Shown here: positions 35,145 through 43,307 of the stretch, one piece after another
Position numbering within the stretch: position 1 is the stretch's first letter
Layout: the number at the start of each line of letters is the position of its first letter
DNA from: Streptomyces sp. Ru62
GTDB lineage: Bacteria > Actinomycetota > Actinomycetes > Streptomycetales > Streptomycetaceae
Length of the DNA: 64,000 bases
Reading direction: 5' to 3'
Assembly: GCF_002920615.1 (NCBI RefSeq)
Contig: NZ_PQSU01000008.1
Location: 186,001 to 250,000, forward strand
Notes under the pieces: generated by a model
Seen by the model: the letters and a program-made list of their open reading frames with translations, nothing else
Database searches by the model: none
Told to the model about the DNA's origin: nothing
Program-made: the position numbers and the translations under genes

Positions 35145-36294
35145 CCGCCGCCTGCCGGGGCCGGCCCGGACGCTCCTGGTCGCCCTGGTCCTGTGTGTTC
35201 CCCCGTTCTACCTGGACGCCTTCTGGCTACGCATCGGCCTGTTCTCGGTGGCCGCGGCCATCGGCGCCGTCGGGCTGTCACTGCTCAGCGGCACGGCCGG
35301 CCAGCTCTCCCTCGGCCACGCCTTCTTCCTCGCGGTCGGCGCCTACGGCTACACCTGGCTGGCCGGAGAGCCGGGGCCGGGGCTCCCGACGGCCGTCGCC
35401 GCCGTCCTCGCGGTCCTGCTGGCAGGGTTCGCGGGAGGTCTGTTCAGCCCCGTCGCCGGCCGGGTGCGCGGCATCTACCTGGGCGTGGCCACGCTCGCCC
35501 TGGTCTTCCTCGGCCACCATGTGCTGCTCACCGCGGACTCCGTCACCGGCGGCTTCAACGGCCGCTCCGTGCCACCGCTGCGTCTCGGCGGCTTCGGCTT
35601 CACGGCGGACGAGCCCGAACTGACTGTGCTGGGCGTGCCGTTCGGTGCCGAGGAGCGCCTGTGGTTCCTGGCCGTGGCACTGCTCGGGCTGACCTGGTTC
35701 ACCGGCCGGGGCCTGGTGCGCTCCCGCCCCGGCCGGGCCCTCTCGGCGCTGCGGGACAGCGAGATCGCGGCTTCCGTGATGGGCGTGGACGTGGCCCGCC
35801 ACCGTGCGGCTGCCTTCGTCGTGTCGTCGATGTACGCAGGGACGGCCGGCGTCCTGCTGGCCCTGGCCTTCCGGCGCATCGTCCCCGACTACTTCTCCCT
35901 CGCCCTCTCGGTCGACTACCTCGCCATGATCGTGCTCGGCGGCCTGGGCTCGGTCGCCGGGGCCACGGCGGGCGCCTTCTTCGTCACCGCGCTGCCCCTG
36001 CTGCTGACCCGGTACGCCGACCAGCTGCCCCTGGTGGCCGCCCCGGGCTCCGCCGACGGCGCGGTCGGCCCGACGGAAGCGGCCCGCTACCTCTACGGGG
36101 CCGCCATCGTCGTCGTCCTGCTCCACGCCCCCGACGGCCTGCACGGCCTCACCCGCCGCCTGCGCGCCCGCCTCCGCCCCGGCCCGCACGCCCACCCCCC
36201 TGCTCATCCGTCCACGCGCGCGCCGGGACATTCCCCCAGCCACCCGCCCGCGCCCCCCATCGCCCCCGTACGACCCGAGGAGCAGACCCCGTGA
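35137..36294 (+). CDS. livM: ABC transporter permease (LivM)
   Basis: This 385-residue membrane protein has a GTG start 8 nt inside livH. It has about ten hydrophobic helices with the LivM marks G-T-A-G-Q-L-S-L-G-H-A-F-F, the coupling helix R-A-L-S-A-L-R-D-S-E-I-A-A-S-V-M-G-V, and G-G-L-G-S-V-A-G near the end. The C-terminal ~50 residues are a Pro/His-rich tail, longer than usual. It pairs with LivH. Its stop overlaps the livK start. Confidence 0.92.
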   Translation: MSDRRLPGPARTLLVALVLCVPPFYLDAFWLRIGLFSVAAAIGAVGLSLLSGTAGQLSLGHAFFLAVGAYGYTWLAGEPGPGLPTAVAAVLAVLLAGFAGGLFSPVAGRVRGIYLGVATLALVFLGHHVLLTADSVTGGFNGRSVPPLRLGGFGFTADEPELTVLGVPFGAEERLWFLAVALLGLTWFTGRGLVRSRPGRALSALRDSEIAASVMGVDVARHRAAAFVVSSMYAGTAGVLLALAFRRIVPDYFSLALSVDYLAMIVLGGLGSVAGATAGAFFVTALPLLLTRYADQLPLVAAPGSADGAVGPTEAARYLYGAAIVVVLLHAPDGLHGLTRRLRARLRPGPHAHPPAHPSTRAPGHSPSHPPAPPIAPVRPEEQTP

Positions 36295-37583
36295 ACACCC
36301 CGCACCCCAGACACCGCGTCACCACGGCCGTCGCGGCCGGAGCCCTGGCCCTGCTGGTCGCCGCCACCGGATGCAGCGCCAAGGCCGGCGGCAAGAGCGC
36401 CACCGAAGGCGCCGACGGCGTCCGCACCGGCCCCGGGGTCTCCGCCCGGACCATCAGGCTGGGCGCCCTCACCGACCTGACTGGCCCCTACGCCACCCTC
36501 GGCAAGAGCATCGTCCAGGCCCAGCAGATGTGGGCCGACGAGACCAACGCGGCCGGCGGCATCTGCGGCCGCAAGGTCGAGATCATCGTCAAGGACCACG
36601 GTTACGACGTCCAGAAGGCGGTCACCGCCTACGCCGACATCTCTCCCGACGTCGTCGCCCTGCCGCAGGTCATCGGCTCACCCGTGGTCGCCGCTCTGCT
36701 CGACGACGTCCAACGCGACCACCTGCTCACCTTCCCGCAGGCCTGGGCCGCCTCCCTGCTCGGGAAGGACTCCGTCCAGGTCCTCGGCACCACCTACGAC
36801 CTCGACATGATCGCCGCCGTCGACTTCCTCACCCGCACGAAGAAGCTGCGCAAGGGTGACACCATCGGCCACGTCTACTTCGAAGGCGACTACGGCGCCA
36901 ACGCCCTGGAGGGCTCCACCTGGGCGGCGAGGAAGGCGGGCGTGAAGGTCGTCGGACAGAAGATCAAGGCCACCGACACCGACCTGTCCGCCCAGGTCTC
37001 GGCGCTGCGCAAGGAGGGGGTGAAGGCGATCCTGATCAGCGCCGGACCCGCGCAGACCGCGTCCCTCGTCGGTGTCGCCGCCTCCCGCGGCCTGCGCGTC
37101 CCCGTTGTCAGCAGCGCGCCGGGCTTCGCCCCGCAACTGATGAAGACCCCGGCCGCGCCGGCCCTGACCGCGATGCTCCACGTGGTCAGCTCCGCCCCCG
37201 CGGTCAGCTCCCAACTCCCAGGCGTACGGCGGATGGTGATGACCTACCAGGACAAGTACCCGGGTTCCCCCGTCGACTCGGGCGTGCTGTCCGGCTACAA
37301 CGCCGCCAAGCTGCTCGGCGCCGACCTGAAGAAGGCCTGTGCAGCGGGAAGTCTCGCCCGCGAGGACGTCGTGAAGGCACACCGCTCGCAACGTCACGCG
37401 GACACCGGTCTCGGCGTCCCGCAGGACTTCTCCGACGTGCACCGTCCGGCGAGCGTCGCCGCCTACACGCTCAAGCCGGACGCGGACGCGCCGGGCGGCC
37501 TGGTGGGCGCCGAGGACGCGCATCGGATACCGGGCGCGGAAGAGTACCTGTCCGAGCACGGATCCGCGGGGTCGCGGCCGTAG
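36291..37583 (+). CDS. livK: Substrate-binding lipoprotein of the importer (LivK-type)
   Basis: This 430-residue periplasmic-binding-protein-type lipoprotein has a signal peptide with lipobox V-A-A-T-G-C (Cys about residue 28). The type I fold (Peripla_BP_6) shows I-R-L-G-A-L-T-D-L-T-G-P-Y-A, a long first helix and G-G-I-C-G-R-K-V-E-I-I-V-K-D. It is longer than E. coli LivK (~370) and lacks clear residues for a branched-chain side chain, so the ligand is open: an amino acid, amide or aromatic acid is possible. It is the last gene of the operon, followed by a hairpin. Confidence 0.9.
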   Translation: MNTPHPRHRVTTAVAAGALALLVAATGCSAKAGGKSATEGADGVRTGPGVSARTIRLGALTDLTGPYATLGKSIVQAQQMWADETNAAGGICGRKVEIIVKDHGYDVQKAVTAYADISPDVVALPQVIGSPVVAALLDDVQRDHLLTFPQAWAASLLGKDSVQVLGTTYDLDMIAAVDFLTRTKKLRKGDTIGHVYFEGDYGANALEGSTWAARKAGVKVVGQKIKATDTDLSAQVSALRKEGVKAILISAGPAQTASLVGVAASRGLRVPVVSSAPGFAPQLMKTPAAPALTAMLHVVSSAPAVSSQLPGVRRMVMTYQDKYPGSPVDSGVLSGYNAAKLLGADLKKACAAGSLAREDVVKAHRSQRHADTGLGVPQDFSDVHRPASVAAYTLKPDADAPGGLVGAEDAHRIPGAEEYLSEHGSAGSRP

Positions 37584-37634
37584 GGCGTTGAGCAGGCCAG
37601 AGCGGAAGACGCCGGCAACGGCGTGCGGTCCCCG

Positions 37635-37668
37635 CCGCCGGATCCCACCGTACGGGCGGGTCCGGCGG
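37635..37668 (+). terminator. Terminator after the importer operon
   Basis: CCGCCGGA (37635-37642) pairs with TCCGGCGG (37661-37668). The intervening bases also pair (CCC/GGG and CCG/CGG), giving a long, slightly interrupted hairpin 51 bp after the livK stop. Confidence 0.8.
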
Positions 37669-37818
37669 CATGGCCGGCGTCCACCTGCCGGCAGGCAGCC
37701 ACTCGGAGTGGCAGCGACTAGCCATCCATGGGGTGACGACGGCGGCGTTGGCTCCGGCGGTGAGCGCGACCCGGTAGCGGACAGGAGCCATGGCGGACGG
37801 TCGGGTCGGCTCGGTGGC

Positions 37819-38152
37819 GTGTGGGCGAAGGCAGAGGACAGGGACGGCACGATTCTCCTTGACCGTCTCGGCCAGGACACCCTGATGCAGCAGGGAGAGG
37901 AATTCGTCCGCCTGGACCGCTTCCTGCACGAGGCCCCGTGGGTCTGCTACGGCGAAGCAGCCGGTGAAATGAGGTCCATCGGGTCCGGCGACAGCGTGTT
38001 GGAGACCACATTCCCGCTCCAGGACCGCCTCGGCGCCTTCGCCGCGCTGGATGCCGCCATGCGCCAGGCCGGGGCGGTGCGGGTCACCTTCCCCGGATGT
38101 GAGGACGCCGAGGACGAGGAGGAGGAGTTGGCGAGGCGGCCGTTCACGGCGG
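37819..38152 (+). pseudogene. Hypothetical protein fragment
   Basis: The frame reads EDRDGTILLDRLGQDTLMQ, then RLDRFLHEAPWVCYGEAAG and FAALDAAMRQAGAVRVTFP, which has normal coding character for about 110 residues. After ~38152 the frame continues, but its composition changes and it collides with a protein-like frame on the minus strand. A GTG at 37819 is the only nearby start and has no good ribosome site. I read it as a truncated gene of unknown family. Confidence 0.4.
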
Positions 38153-38400
38153 TGGGTGAGCGACCTGATGCCACTGGTTCTTCGCCGTCATGGTGCACTT
38201 CACGGTCGTGCTGTCGCTGGAGCACGCCGCGCGCCTGTTCGTGTTCAGCCAGTACGGGTCCTGCTCCAGCAGGCGCTGGTTCGCGTTGAGGGCCGCGAAG
38301 CCGGCCATGGAACCGCTGGTGTCACTCCCGGAGATCGCGGACCGTCCACAGACCTCTTTCCACGTCGCCGTCAGCCCGGCGGTGACGTCAGGCGGGCACG
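38144..38400 (-). pseudogene. Fragment of a secreted-type protein
   Basis: The minus strand reads DVTAGLTATWKEVCGRSA, then GSMAGFAALNANQRLLEQ, DPYWLNTNRRAACSSDS and TVKCTMTAKNQWHQVAH. The spaced Cys residues and W/Y/N content suggest the C-terminus of an exported, disulfide-bonded protein. No start or signal peptide is visible, and the upstream end abuts the DUF4240 gene region. The family is unknown. Confidence 0.4.
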
Positions 38401-38403
38401 TCG

Positions 38404-39030
38404 GTGGGGGAGAGGGGAGGCAGGGCGGCTGGAACAGGTACGTATTCGTGGTCGGAGCCAATCCTTTGCGCCAAAGCGTTCTGGCACGTGGTCGATACCG
38501 CGAAGGACAGTGACAAGCCGCTCGACATCGCCGTCGCCGATCATCTGTCGGCGCTGCCCGCCAAAGAGATCCTTGCCTTCGAGCATTGCCTTTCCCGTCT
38601 GCGTGACGCGGTCTACCGCTGGGACGTATGGGCAGCCGCCTTTCTCGTCGGTGGGGGCTGCTCCGATGACCGGTTCAGCGACTTCACGGCGGGTCTCGTG
38701 GCGCTCGGACGTGCGTGGTACGAACGGGCAGCTGCCTGCCCGGACGCCCTGGCCGAGCATCCTGCTGTACGTACCGCAGCAGATGCTGGAGACCAGGACG
38801 TCATCTTCGACGAAGACTTCAACTTCGTGGCGTCCAGGGCATACGAGCGAATGACTGGTGACTCGGATGCCTTCTGGGAGGCATGGGAGGCCTACGCCGA
38901 CGCTCGTTCCTCGACCGAAGAGGAGGTCGAGGAGGGCATGGGCGAGCCGTTCGACTTCGGCGATGCTCAGCAGATGCGTCGACGTCTGCCGCGGCTGGCT
39001 GCGCTCCATCTCGGTCCTGGACCTGGCTGA
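38404..39030 (+). CDS. DUF4240 domain protein
   Basis: The core of this frame (from FWHVVDTAKDSDKPLDIAV on) matches DUF4240: F-W-x-x-V-D-x-A, L-S-A-L-P-A-K-E-I-L-A-F-E-H, W-D-V-W-A-A-A-F-L-V-G-G-G-C-S-D-D-R-F-S-D-F and a later D-F-N-F-V-A-S-R-A-Y-E. The family is often placed beside WGR/tryptophan-rich and polymorphic-toxin genes; its function is unknown. The normal start should lie just before F-W, but no start codon occurs there, so the 5' end is uncertain and the gene may have lost its native start. The C-terminal tail is acidic. Confidence 0.7.
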   Translation: MGERGGRAAGTGTYSWSEPILCAKAFWHVVDTAKDSDKPLDIAVADHLSALPAKEILAFEHCLSRLRDAVYRWDVWAAAFLVGGGCSDDRFSDFTAGLVALGRAWYERAAACPDALAEHPAVRTAADAGDQDVIFDEDFNFVASRAYERMTGDSDAFWEAWEAYADARSSTEEEVEEGMGEPFDFGDAQQMRRRLPRLAALHLGPGPG

Positions 39031-39116
39031 CGCGAACAGGCATCGTGATGCTTCTGTCAGAGAAGAGCCAGCTCGGCGAAGCCGGAGTCGCCGCTGACCC
39101 ACCGTCATCGTCTCGC

Positions 39117-39360
39117 GGTCAGCGTGGTTCTGCGCACTTCGGCTCTTGCATTGGATGCATCTCGGCCCGGATGCGGTGCCAGCGGGCGGGGTGGCGCCAC
39201 CGGCCGGTGGCGTCGTGGACGACGTCGAAGCCGACTTCGACCACCAACTCGGGCTCCACCAACGTGACGTCCAGCCGCTCCCGTCCCCGTCCGGCGGAGA
39301 ACGACCAGCCTCACAGCAGCTGCTCGCTCGTCTGCGAGCCCCGCCGCAGGGTACGTGGTA
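39117..39360 (-). pseudogene. ATP-dependent DNA ligase, C-terminal remnant
   Basis: The minus strand reads SAGRGRERLDVTLVEPELVV, then EVGFDVVHDATGRWRHPARW and HRIRAEM. This is the OB-fold tail of actinobacterial ATP-dependent (LigC/LigD-type) ligases (V-x-P-x-L-V-V-E-V-x-x-D..G-R-W-R-H-P-A-R-W-H-R-x-R). Everything upstream (nucleotidyltransferase core, KxDG) is absent. Confidence 0.75.
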
Positions 39361-39522
39361 GGTGCCGTCTGCGAGGCGGCGACCGGACCAGAGACCGGGT
39401 CTGTGTCGACAGCGGGATGTTTCGCCGGGCAGGTTACCTCACGAGTAGAAGCGCCGAAGCCCGGCTTTCCTGACATCTCAGGCGAGCTCTTGTCCAGGCC
39501 CACGCGCCATCAGGAGGTCAGT

Positions 39523-39735
39523 ATGAGGATCGGCCGCAGGATCGAGAACATCGAAGACAGTACTCGCGGTCATCCGTGGAGCAACTTGGTCGCAGCGTTC
39601 CTCGCTGTCTACCTGCTGATCGGCATCGTGATGACCGTGACTGGTTCGTCGGCCAGGCAGGCATGGTTGGCACCGCTGCCCGTGCTGCTCGTTGTCGGAG
39701 CCGGCATCGGTACAACCCGAGCCCGCCGCCGATGA
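39523..39735 (+). CDS. Small membrane protein
   Basis: This 70-residue protein has a perfect AGGAGG site 5 nt before its ATG. It starts MRIGRRIENIEDSTRGHPW and has two hydrophobic segments (LVAAFLAVYLLIGIVMTV and WLAPLPVLLVVGAGIG) joined by a short polar turn, ending R-A-R-R-R. The hairpin-like topology with a positive tail suggests an inner-membrane protein of unknown function. It is intact although its neighbours are decayed. Confidence 0.75.
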   Translation: MRIGRRIENIEDSTRGHPWSNLVAAFLAVYLLIGIVMTVTGSSARQAWLAPLPVLLVVGAGIGTTRARRR

Positions 39736-39777
39736 TGCGTTCCGATCCCGCGAACCCGAAGGTCGGTACGCACACCT

Positions 39778-40124
39778 GAGGACTGGCTCATCGAGGAGGG
39801 CGTTCCGCATGAGCAGACGCGGGACGCCCTGCCGGCTCCCGCTGCCGTACGCCACCGCTGCACCCGCCACACCCTCGACGGCGCCGCCGTCCGAGCCGCG
39901 CTCCTCGACCTCGTCGTCCAGCCCCGGCACAGCTGCGCCGCCGCGGCCAGGCCGGCCCGAGCACTCACCCTGACCCTGCGCTTCGCAGACCGCACCGCCC
40001 GGGAGAAGACCCGCCGCCTGCCCGGACCCTTCCCCCACGAGAACGACCTGCGCACGCTCGCCCACCCGCTCATGAACGCCGCCAACTACACCTGTGCCCA
40101 TATGACTCTCGACATGTACAGGTG
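39778..40124 (+). pseudogene. Y-family DNA polymerase, C-terminal remnant
   Basis: The frame reads TLDGAAVRAALLDLVVQ, then ARALTLTLRFADRTAREKTR and RTLAHPLMNAA. This is the little-finger region of actinobacterial UmuC/DinB-like polymerases (L-D-G-x-x-V-R-A-A-L-L-x-L-V..A-x-x-L-T-L-x-L-R-F-A..W-x-K-T-R-R-L..L). The palm and fingers with catalytic acids are missing. Confidence 0.7.
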
Positions 40125-40192
40125 AACGTCCGCGGCATACCGCTGACGCGTGGACATGCGGCAGCCTGCCCGGCGCCGGGCAGGCTGCCGGC

Positions 40193-40813
40193 CTACGCTG
40201 CGGCGGTTCGCATCCCGAGGGCGAGAAACACCACGGCTGTGATCCTCGCAGCCGCACGCTTGAACCGGGGTCTCTGCAGAGTGAGTGAGACGCGCCGGAC
40301 AAGGACGCTCCAGACGAGGAGCCAGAGCGCGATCAGCAGCCCGTGAACGGTGGCCAGGGCGAGGATCTGGCCGTCGAAGGAGTGATCGGCATCGATGAAC
40401 TGGGGAACCAGGGTCAAGTAGATGGAGGCAGCCTTCGGGTTGAGGACGTTGGCGAACAGAGCCTCGGCGTAGACGGAGTTCCATCGGACCTGCAGACGCA
40501 GGCGGGCGGGAGCGCGTCCCGGTGCCGTGGCGGAACGCCACGTCCATGCGCCCAGGCCGATGAGGTATGCGGCGCCGATGACCTTGACGATGGTGAAGGC
40601 CTGACTGGAGTGCATGACCAGGGCCGACAGGCCGCCGATGGCGATCGTTGCGTGGATGTACAGGCCGGTGACCGTGCCGAGGATGACGGGAAGGGCTTGG
40701 TGGCGGCCACCTTCAGTGACGTGCCGGACCAGAAGGGCCAAGCTGGCTCCGGGGGTGGCGACAAGGGGGAGGACCGCCGCCAGAAACCCGAGAACGGCAT
40801 AGGGGTGGACCAC
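40193..40813 (-). CDS. LysE/RhtB-family amino-acid exporter
   Basis: This 206-residue membrane protein has a GTG start with GGAGG upstream. It has the LysE layout of about six helices, with an N-terminal A-V-L-P-L-V-A-T-P-G-A-S segment (family P-G-P), a G-x-x-T-G-L motif in the second helix (G-T-V-T-G-L-Y), and N-V-L-N-P-K-A-A before the fourth. Such proteins export amino acids or homoserine lactones. It is 27 bp downstream of the phosphoesterase gene on the same strand, so the two are probably cotranscribed. Confidence 0.9.
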   Translation of the reverse strand: MVHPYAVLGFLAAVLPLVATPGASLALLVRHVTEGGRHQALPVILGTVTGLYIHATIAIGGLSALVMHSSQAFTIVKVIGAAYLIGLGAWTWRSATAPGRAPARLRLQVRWNSVYAEALFANVLNPKAASIYLTLVPQFIDADHSFDGQILALATVHGLLIALWLLVWSVLVRRVSLTLQRPRFKRAAARITAVVFLALGMRTAAA

Positions 40814-40839
40814 GATGCCTCCGGATGGCGCGGGCGGAA

Positions 40840-41583
40840 TCAGAGCACGACGCGGTAGTGGGTGGTCAGACGCCGGTCGTCGCCCAGGACGTGGAATGCG
40901 AGGCCGGGCGGCTGGTCCCGGTCTGCGGGACGATCGCCCTCCCAGGGCATGCGCAGGGTCCAGGTGACAGCTGGACCGACGATCAGGGGGCGGGCGGCGA
41001 AGGTCGAGACAGCTGCCGTGTGGGCGTGTCCGGTCAGCACGGCGACGACCCGTGGGTGTGCCTCCAGCAGAGCGGCCAGCTGTCCGGGCTGCTGGAGCAT
41101 CCCGGAGTCGGGCAGCGGGTGGTGGAGTTCGACCGGCGGCTGGTGAAAGGCGATCAGTGCCGGAGTGTCCTGTGGCAGGCCGGCAAGGGTGGTGTCCAAC
41201 CAGTCAAGCGTCTGGCCGTCGAGGCGCCCCTCGTCACGGCCGGGAATGGTGGAGTCGCACATCAGGATGGCGGTCCCGGCGATGTCGTGGAGTCGGTTGA
41301 CGGGCCCGTGGTCGGGCGCCTCTCCCAGCAGAGCCTTGCGGTACGCCGCACGCACGTCGTGGTTGCCGGGGCAGGTGAGCACCGGGAAGGGGGCCGCCAG
41401 GATACGGGCTGCCTGCTCGTATTCCGCCTCCTCACCGTGATCGGCGATGTCCCCGGTGACCAGGACCGCATCGACCGGGCGAGGGAGGGCCCGCAAGTAG
41501 TCCATGACGCGTTCGGCGCGTCGGGTGGCTCTCTCACTGCCGTCCAGGTGCAGGTCACTGATCTGAGCAAGCAGCACCGTCAT
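40840..41583 (-). CDS. Metallophosphoesterase (CpdA-like)
   Basis: This 247-residue cytosolic calcineurin-like phosphoesterase shows all five metal blocks: Q-I-S-D-L-H-L, V-T-G-D-I-A-D-H-G, P-G-N-H-D-V-R, A-F-H-Q-P-P and L-T-G-H-A-H-T-A. The spacing is that of class III cyclic-nucleotide phosphodiesterases (CpdA/Rv0805-like), so cAMP or another phosphodiester is the likely substrate. ATG 41583 is used since it is followed at once by the first beta strand (TVLLAQISDLH) and preceded by GAGAGGA. It is divergent from the CGNR gene. Confidence 0.92.
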   Translation of the reverse strand: MTVLLAQISDLHLDGSERATRRAERVMDYLRALPRPVDAVLVTGDIADHGEEAEYEQAARILAAPFPVLTCPGNHDVRAAYRKALLGEAPDHGPVNRLHDIAGTAILMCDSTIPGRDEGRLDGQTLDWLDTTLAGLPQDTPALIAFHQPPVELHHPLPDSGMLQQPGQLAALLEAHPRVVAVLTGHAHTAAVSTFAARPLIVGPAVTWTLRMPWEGDRPADRDQPPGLAFHVLGDDRRLTTHYRVVL

Positions 41584-41681
41584 TCTTCGTCCTCTCATGG
41601 CGGCTCCGGCCACGGTTCACACCGACGCGGGTTCGTCACCCCACGCCACCTTCTAATGGAAATTCTCGTTTTACCGTTAGG

Positions 41682-41693
41682 CACTCTAGAGTG
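41682..41693. promoter_or_regulatory. 12-bp palindrome in the divergent promoter
   Basis: CACTCTAGAGTG, a perfect palindrome in a relatively AT-rich stretch (41655-41700), lies 53 bp before the CGNR gene and about 100 bp before the phosphoesterase start. It is a candidate operator, possibly for the CGNR protein. Confidence 0.6.
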
Positions 41694-41745
41694 TGCGAAG
41701 GAATGTGATCAAGTGGTTGCCGATCAGACAGGGAAGGAGGCGCCG

Positions 41746-42366
41746 ATGGAGCGCTGGTTGGCACTGGAACTCGCGAGCACGATCCGCCACGACGGAGACG
41801 GCGGCGTCACCGACGACCTCGCCACGACGCAGGGAACGACCCGCTGGATCCAGGCCCAGGCCGATCACTTGGCCGAAGCGGTCCTGGTCGGGGAGATCGC
41901 AGTGGACGACGGCCTACGGATCGAGATCGTCGAACTGCGCCGGGCGGTCCGGGCACTGTTCGCCCGGGCGGTCAGCCCCGCTTCCCCCAGCCCGGCGGAC
42001 GCCCGTCGACTGATGCCGGCCGACCAGGCGTTGGCCCACCTCAACTCGGTCGCCGCTCGTGAGACAGTCATCCCCCAGTTGGACTGGCCACGGCAAGGCA
42101 CGCCGCCCGTGGCCCGTCTGCTACCAGCGGAGAGCGATCCGCATACTCGACTCATGGCGGCCCTGGCACGCGCCGCCATCGAGTTCCTGAGCGGCCCGCA
42201 GCGCGAACAGCTGCGTGCCTGCACCGCGCCACGCTGTGTGCGTTACTTCGTCAAGAGCCACGGACGGCAGGAATGGTGCAAGCCGTCGTGCGGAAACCGT
42301 GCCCGCGCGGCTCGTCACTATCAGCGCCAACGCCTGGCGGCCAGTGACCGTTCCACATCCTCCTGA
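41746..42366 (+). CDS. CGNR zinc-finger (ABATE-domain) regulator
   Basis: This 206-residue protein starts at ATG 41746 behind GGGAAGGAGG. The N-terminal helical ABATE domain (F/L-A-L-E-L-A-S-T-I near the start) is a predicted stress-ligand module. The C-terminal zinc finger reads C-x-x-x-x-C-x-x-x-F and W-C-K-P-S-C-G-N-R-A-R-A-A-R-H-Y, the CGNR motif. Such proteins are putative one-component regulators. It is divergent from the phosphoesterase/LysE pair and a likely regulator of that promoter. Confidence 0.92.
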   Translation: MERWLALELASTIRHDGDGGVTDDLATTQGTTRWIQAQADHLAEAVLVGEIAVDDGLRIEIVELRRAVRALFARAVSPASPSPADARRLMPADQALAHLNSVAARETVIPQLDWPRQGTPPVARLLPAESDPHTRLMAALARAAIEFLSGPQREQLRACTAPRCVRYFVKSHGRQEWCKPSCGNRARAARHYQRQRLAASDRSTSS

Positions 42367-42454
42367 CACCGTCATGCTCCCGCCGCAACGCATCGCCACC
42401 CCCGCGGGACCGCCTGGCCGGCGGGGGCCGCAGCTGGAAACGCAGACCTCTTCA

Positions 42455-42656
42455 CCAGGAGACGGACAACGCTGAACACCGGCGCGTGCGTGCCCGCGTC
42501 GAGCACACGTTTGCCCGTGATGAAGAACCGGAAGATCCTCCGCGACTGCCACCAAAGGGGCGACGGCCTCCATCACGCCGTCCAGGCCGTCGCCACCATG
42601 CACAACCTCGCCATGGCAGGTGAACCAGCAGGTCAGCCATCACCCAGCGACGCCGC
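42455..42656 (+). mobile_element. IS remnant A: transposase C-terminus plus right end (frameshifted)
   Basis: This segment shares long blocks with the reverse complement of 50281-50515: E-H-R-R-V-R-A-R-V-E-H-T-F-A-R, then K-I-L-R-D-C-x-Q-R-G-D-G-L-H-H-A-V-Q-A-V-A-T-M-H-N-L-A-M-A, then the same ~35-bp terminal sequence ending CAGCGACGCCG. An extra T in the TTTGCCCG-T-GATGAAG stretch shifts the frame relative to the other copy. Only about 200 bp of the 3' end of an IS5-type element remains. Confidence 0.8.
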
Positions 42657-42866
42657 CACCGAGCATTCTGCAACACCCTTTGGACGCACAGCGAACAAGA
42701 GCTGGGCGGACAATGACAATCAGCCACGTTCAACGACGGAGGACCGAGTTTCGCTATCGGACCGTCGGATTCGGGAGTGCCCCGGTAGCTTGCCTGACAC
42801 CAAACGGTTCACCGGGTACGACGCGGCGGGGCGTGAAGCCCGCCCTGGAGAAGAGATGGGGGGCCG

Positions 42867-43307
42867 ATGCTTTCGGGGGCTGAGGGCGCGCTGTACGGCG
42901 CCGGCGGCGGGCTGGTGGTCGAGGCCGTCGTCACTTTCGGACGACTGCATGCGTGGCAGCAGGCGCGGCATGCGGCGCGGGTGGCCGTCGAGGCGTTACC
43001 GCGCCTCGGCACGTACATCGATCCGCCCGCGGATTCGCTCGCCGCGCTTTTCCGCATCGTGCTGGGCGGTGCAGCCGGCTGGTTGCTCCACGGCGAGCTG
43101 GCAGGGGTGTTCGCGGCCGTTGCGGTGGGGGCTTCGGCGCCTGCCGTGCTCGCCCAGATGGGGAGCGCCGCCACCGTCGCCGAGGCGCTCCAGGCAGGGG
43201 CTGCTCCCGGCACCGCTCCCGCCGCCGCCACCCCGGCCACCCCCGCCGTTCCGACGCAGCCCGGGCCACCGGGACACGACCGGGCCAGAGGGGAGGCCGC
43301 CCCGTGA
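42867..43307 (+). CDS. Small membrane protein, first gene of the Lon/WD40 operon
   Basis: This 146-residue protein starts MLSGAEGALYGAGGGLVVEA. Hydrophobic stretches at residues ~8-24 and ~62-98 (RIVLGGAAGWLLHGELAGVF, AAVAVGASAPAVLAQMG) suggest two or three membrane segments. The C-terminal ~30 residues are Ala/Pro/Thr-rich and disordered. Its TGA overlaps the GTG of the next gene. I know no family. Strict coupling to the next two genes argues for one complex. Confidence 0.75.
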   Translation: MLSGAEGALYGAGGGLVVEAVVTFGRLHAWQQARHAARVAVEALPRLGTYIDPPADSLAALFRIVLGGAAGWLLHGELAGVFAAVAVGASAPAVLAQMGSAATVAEALQAGAAPGTAPAAATPATPAVPTQPGPPGHDRARGEAAP

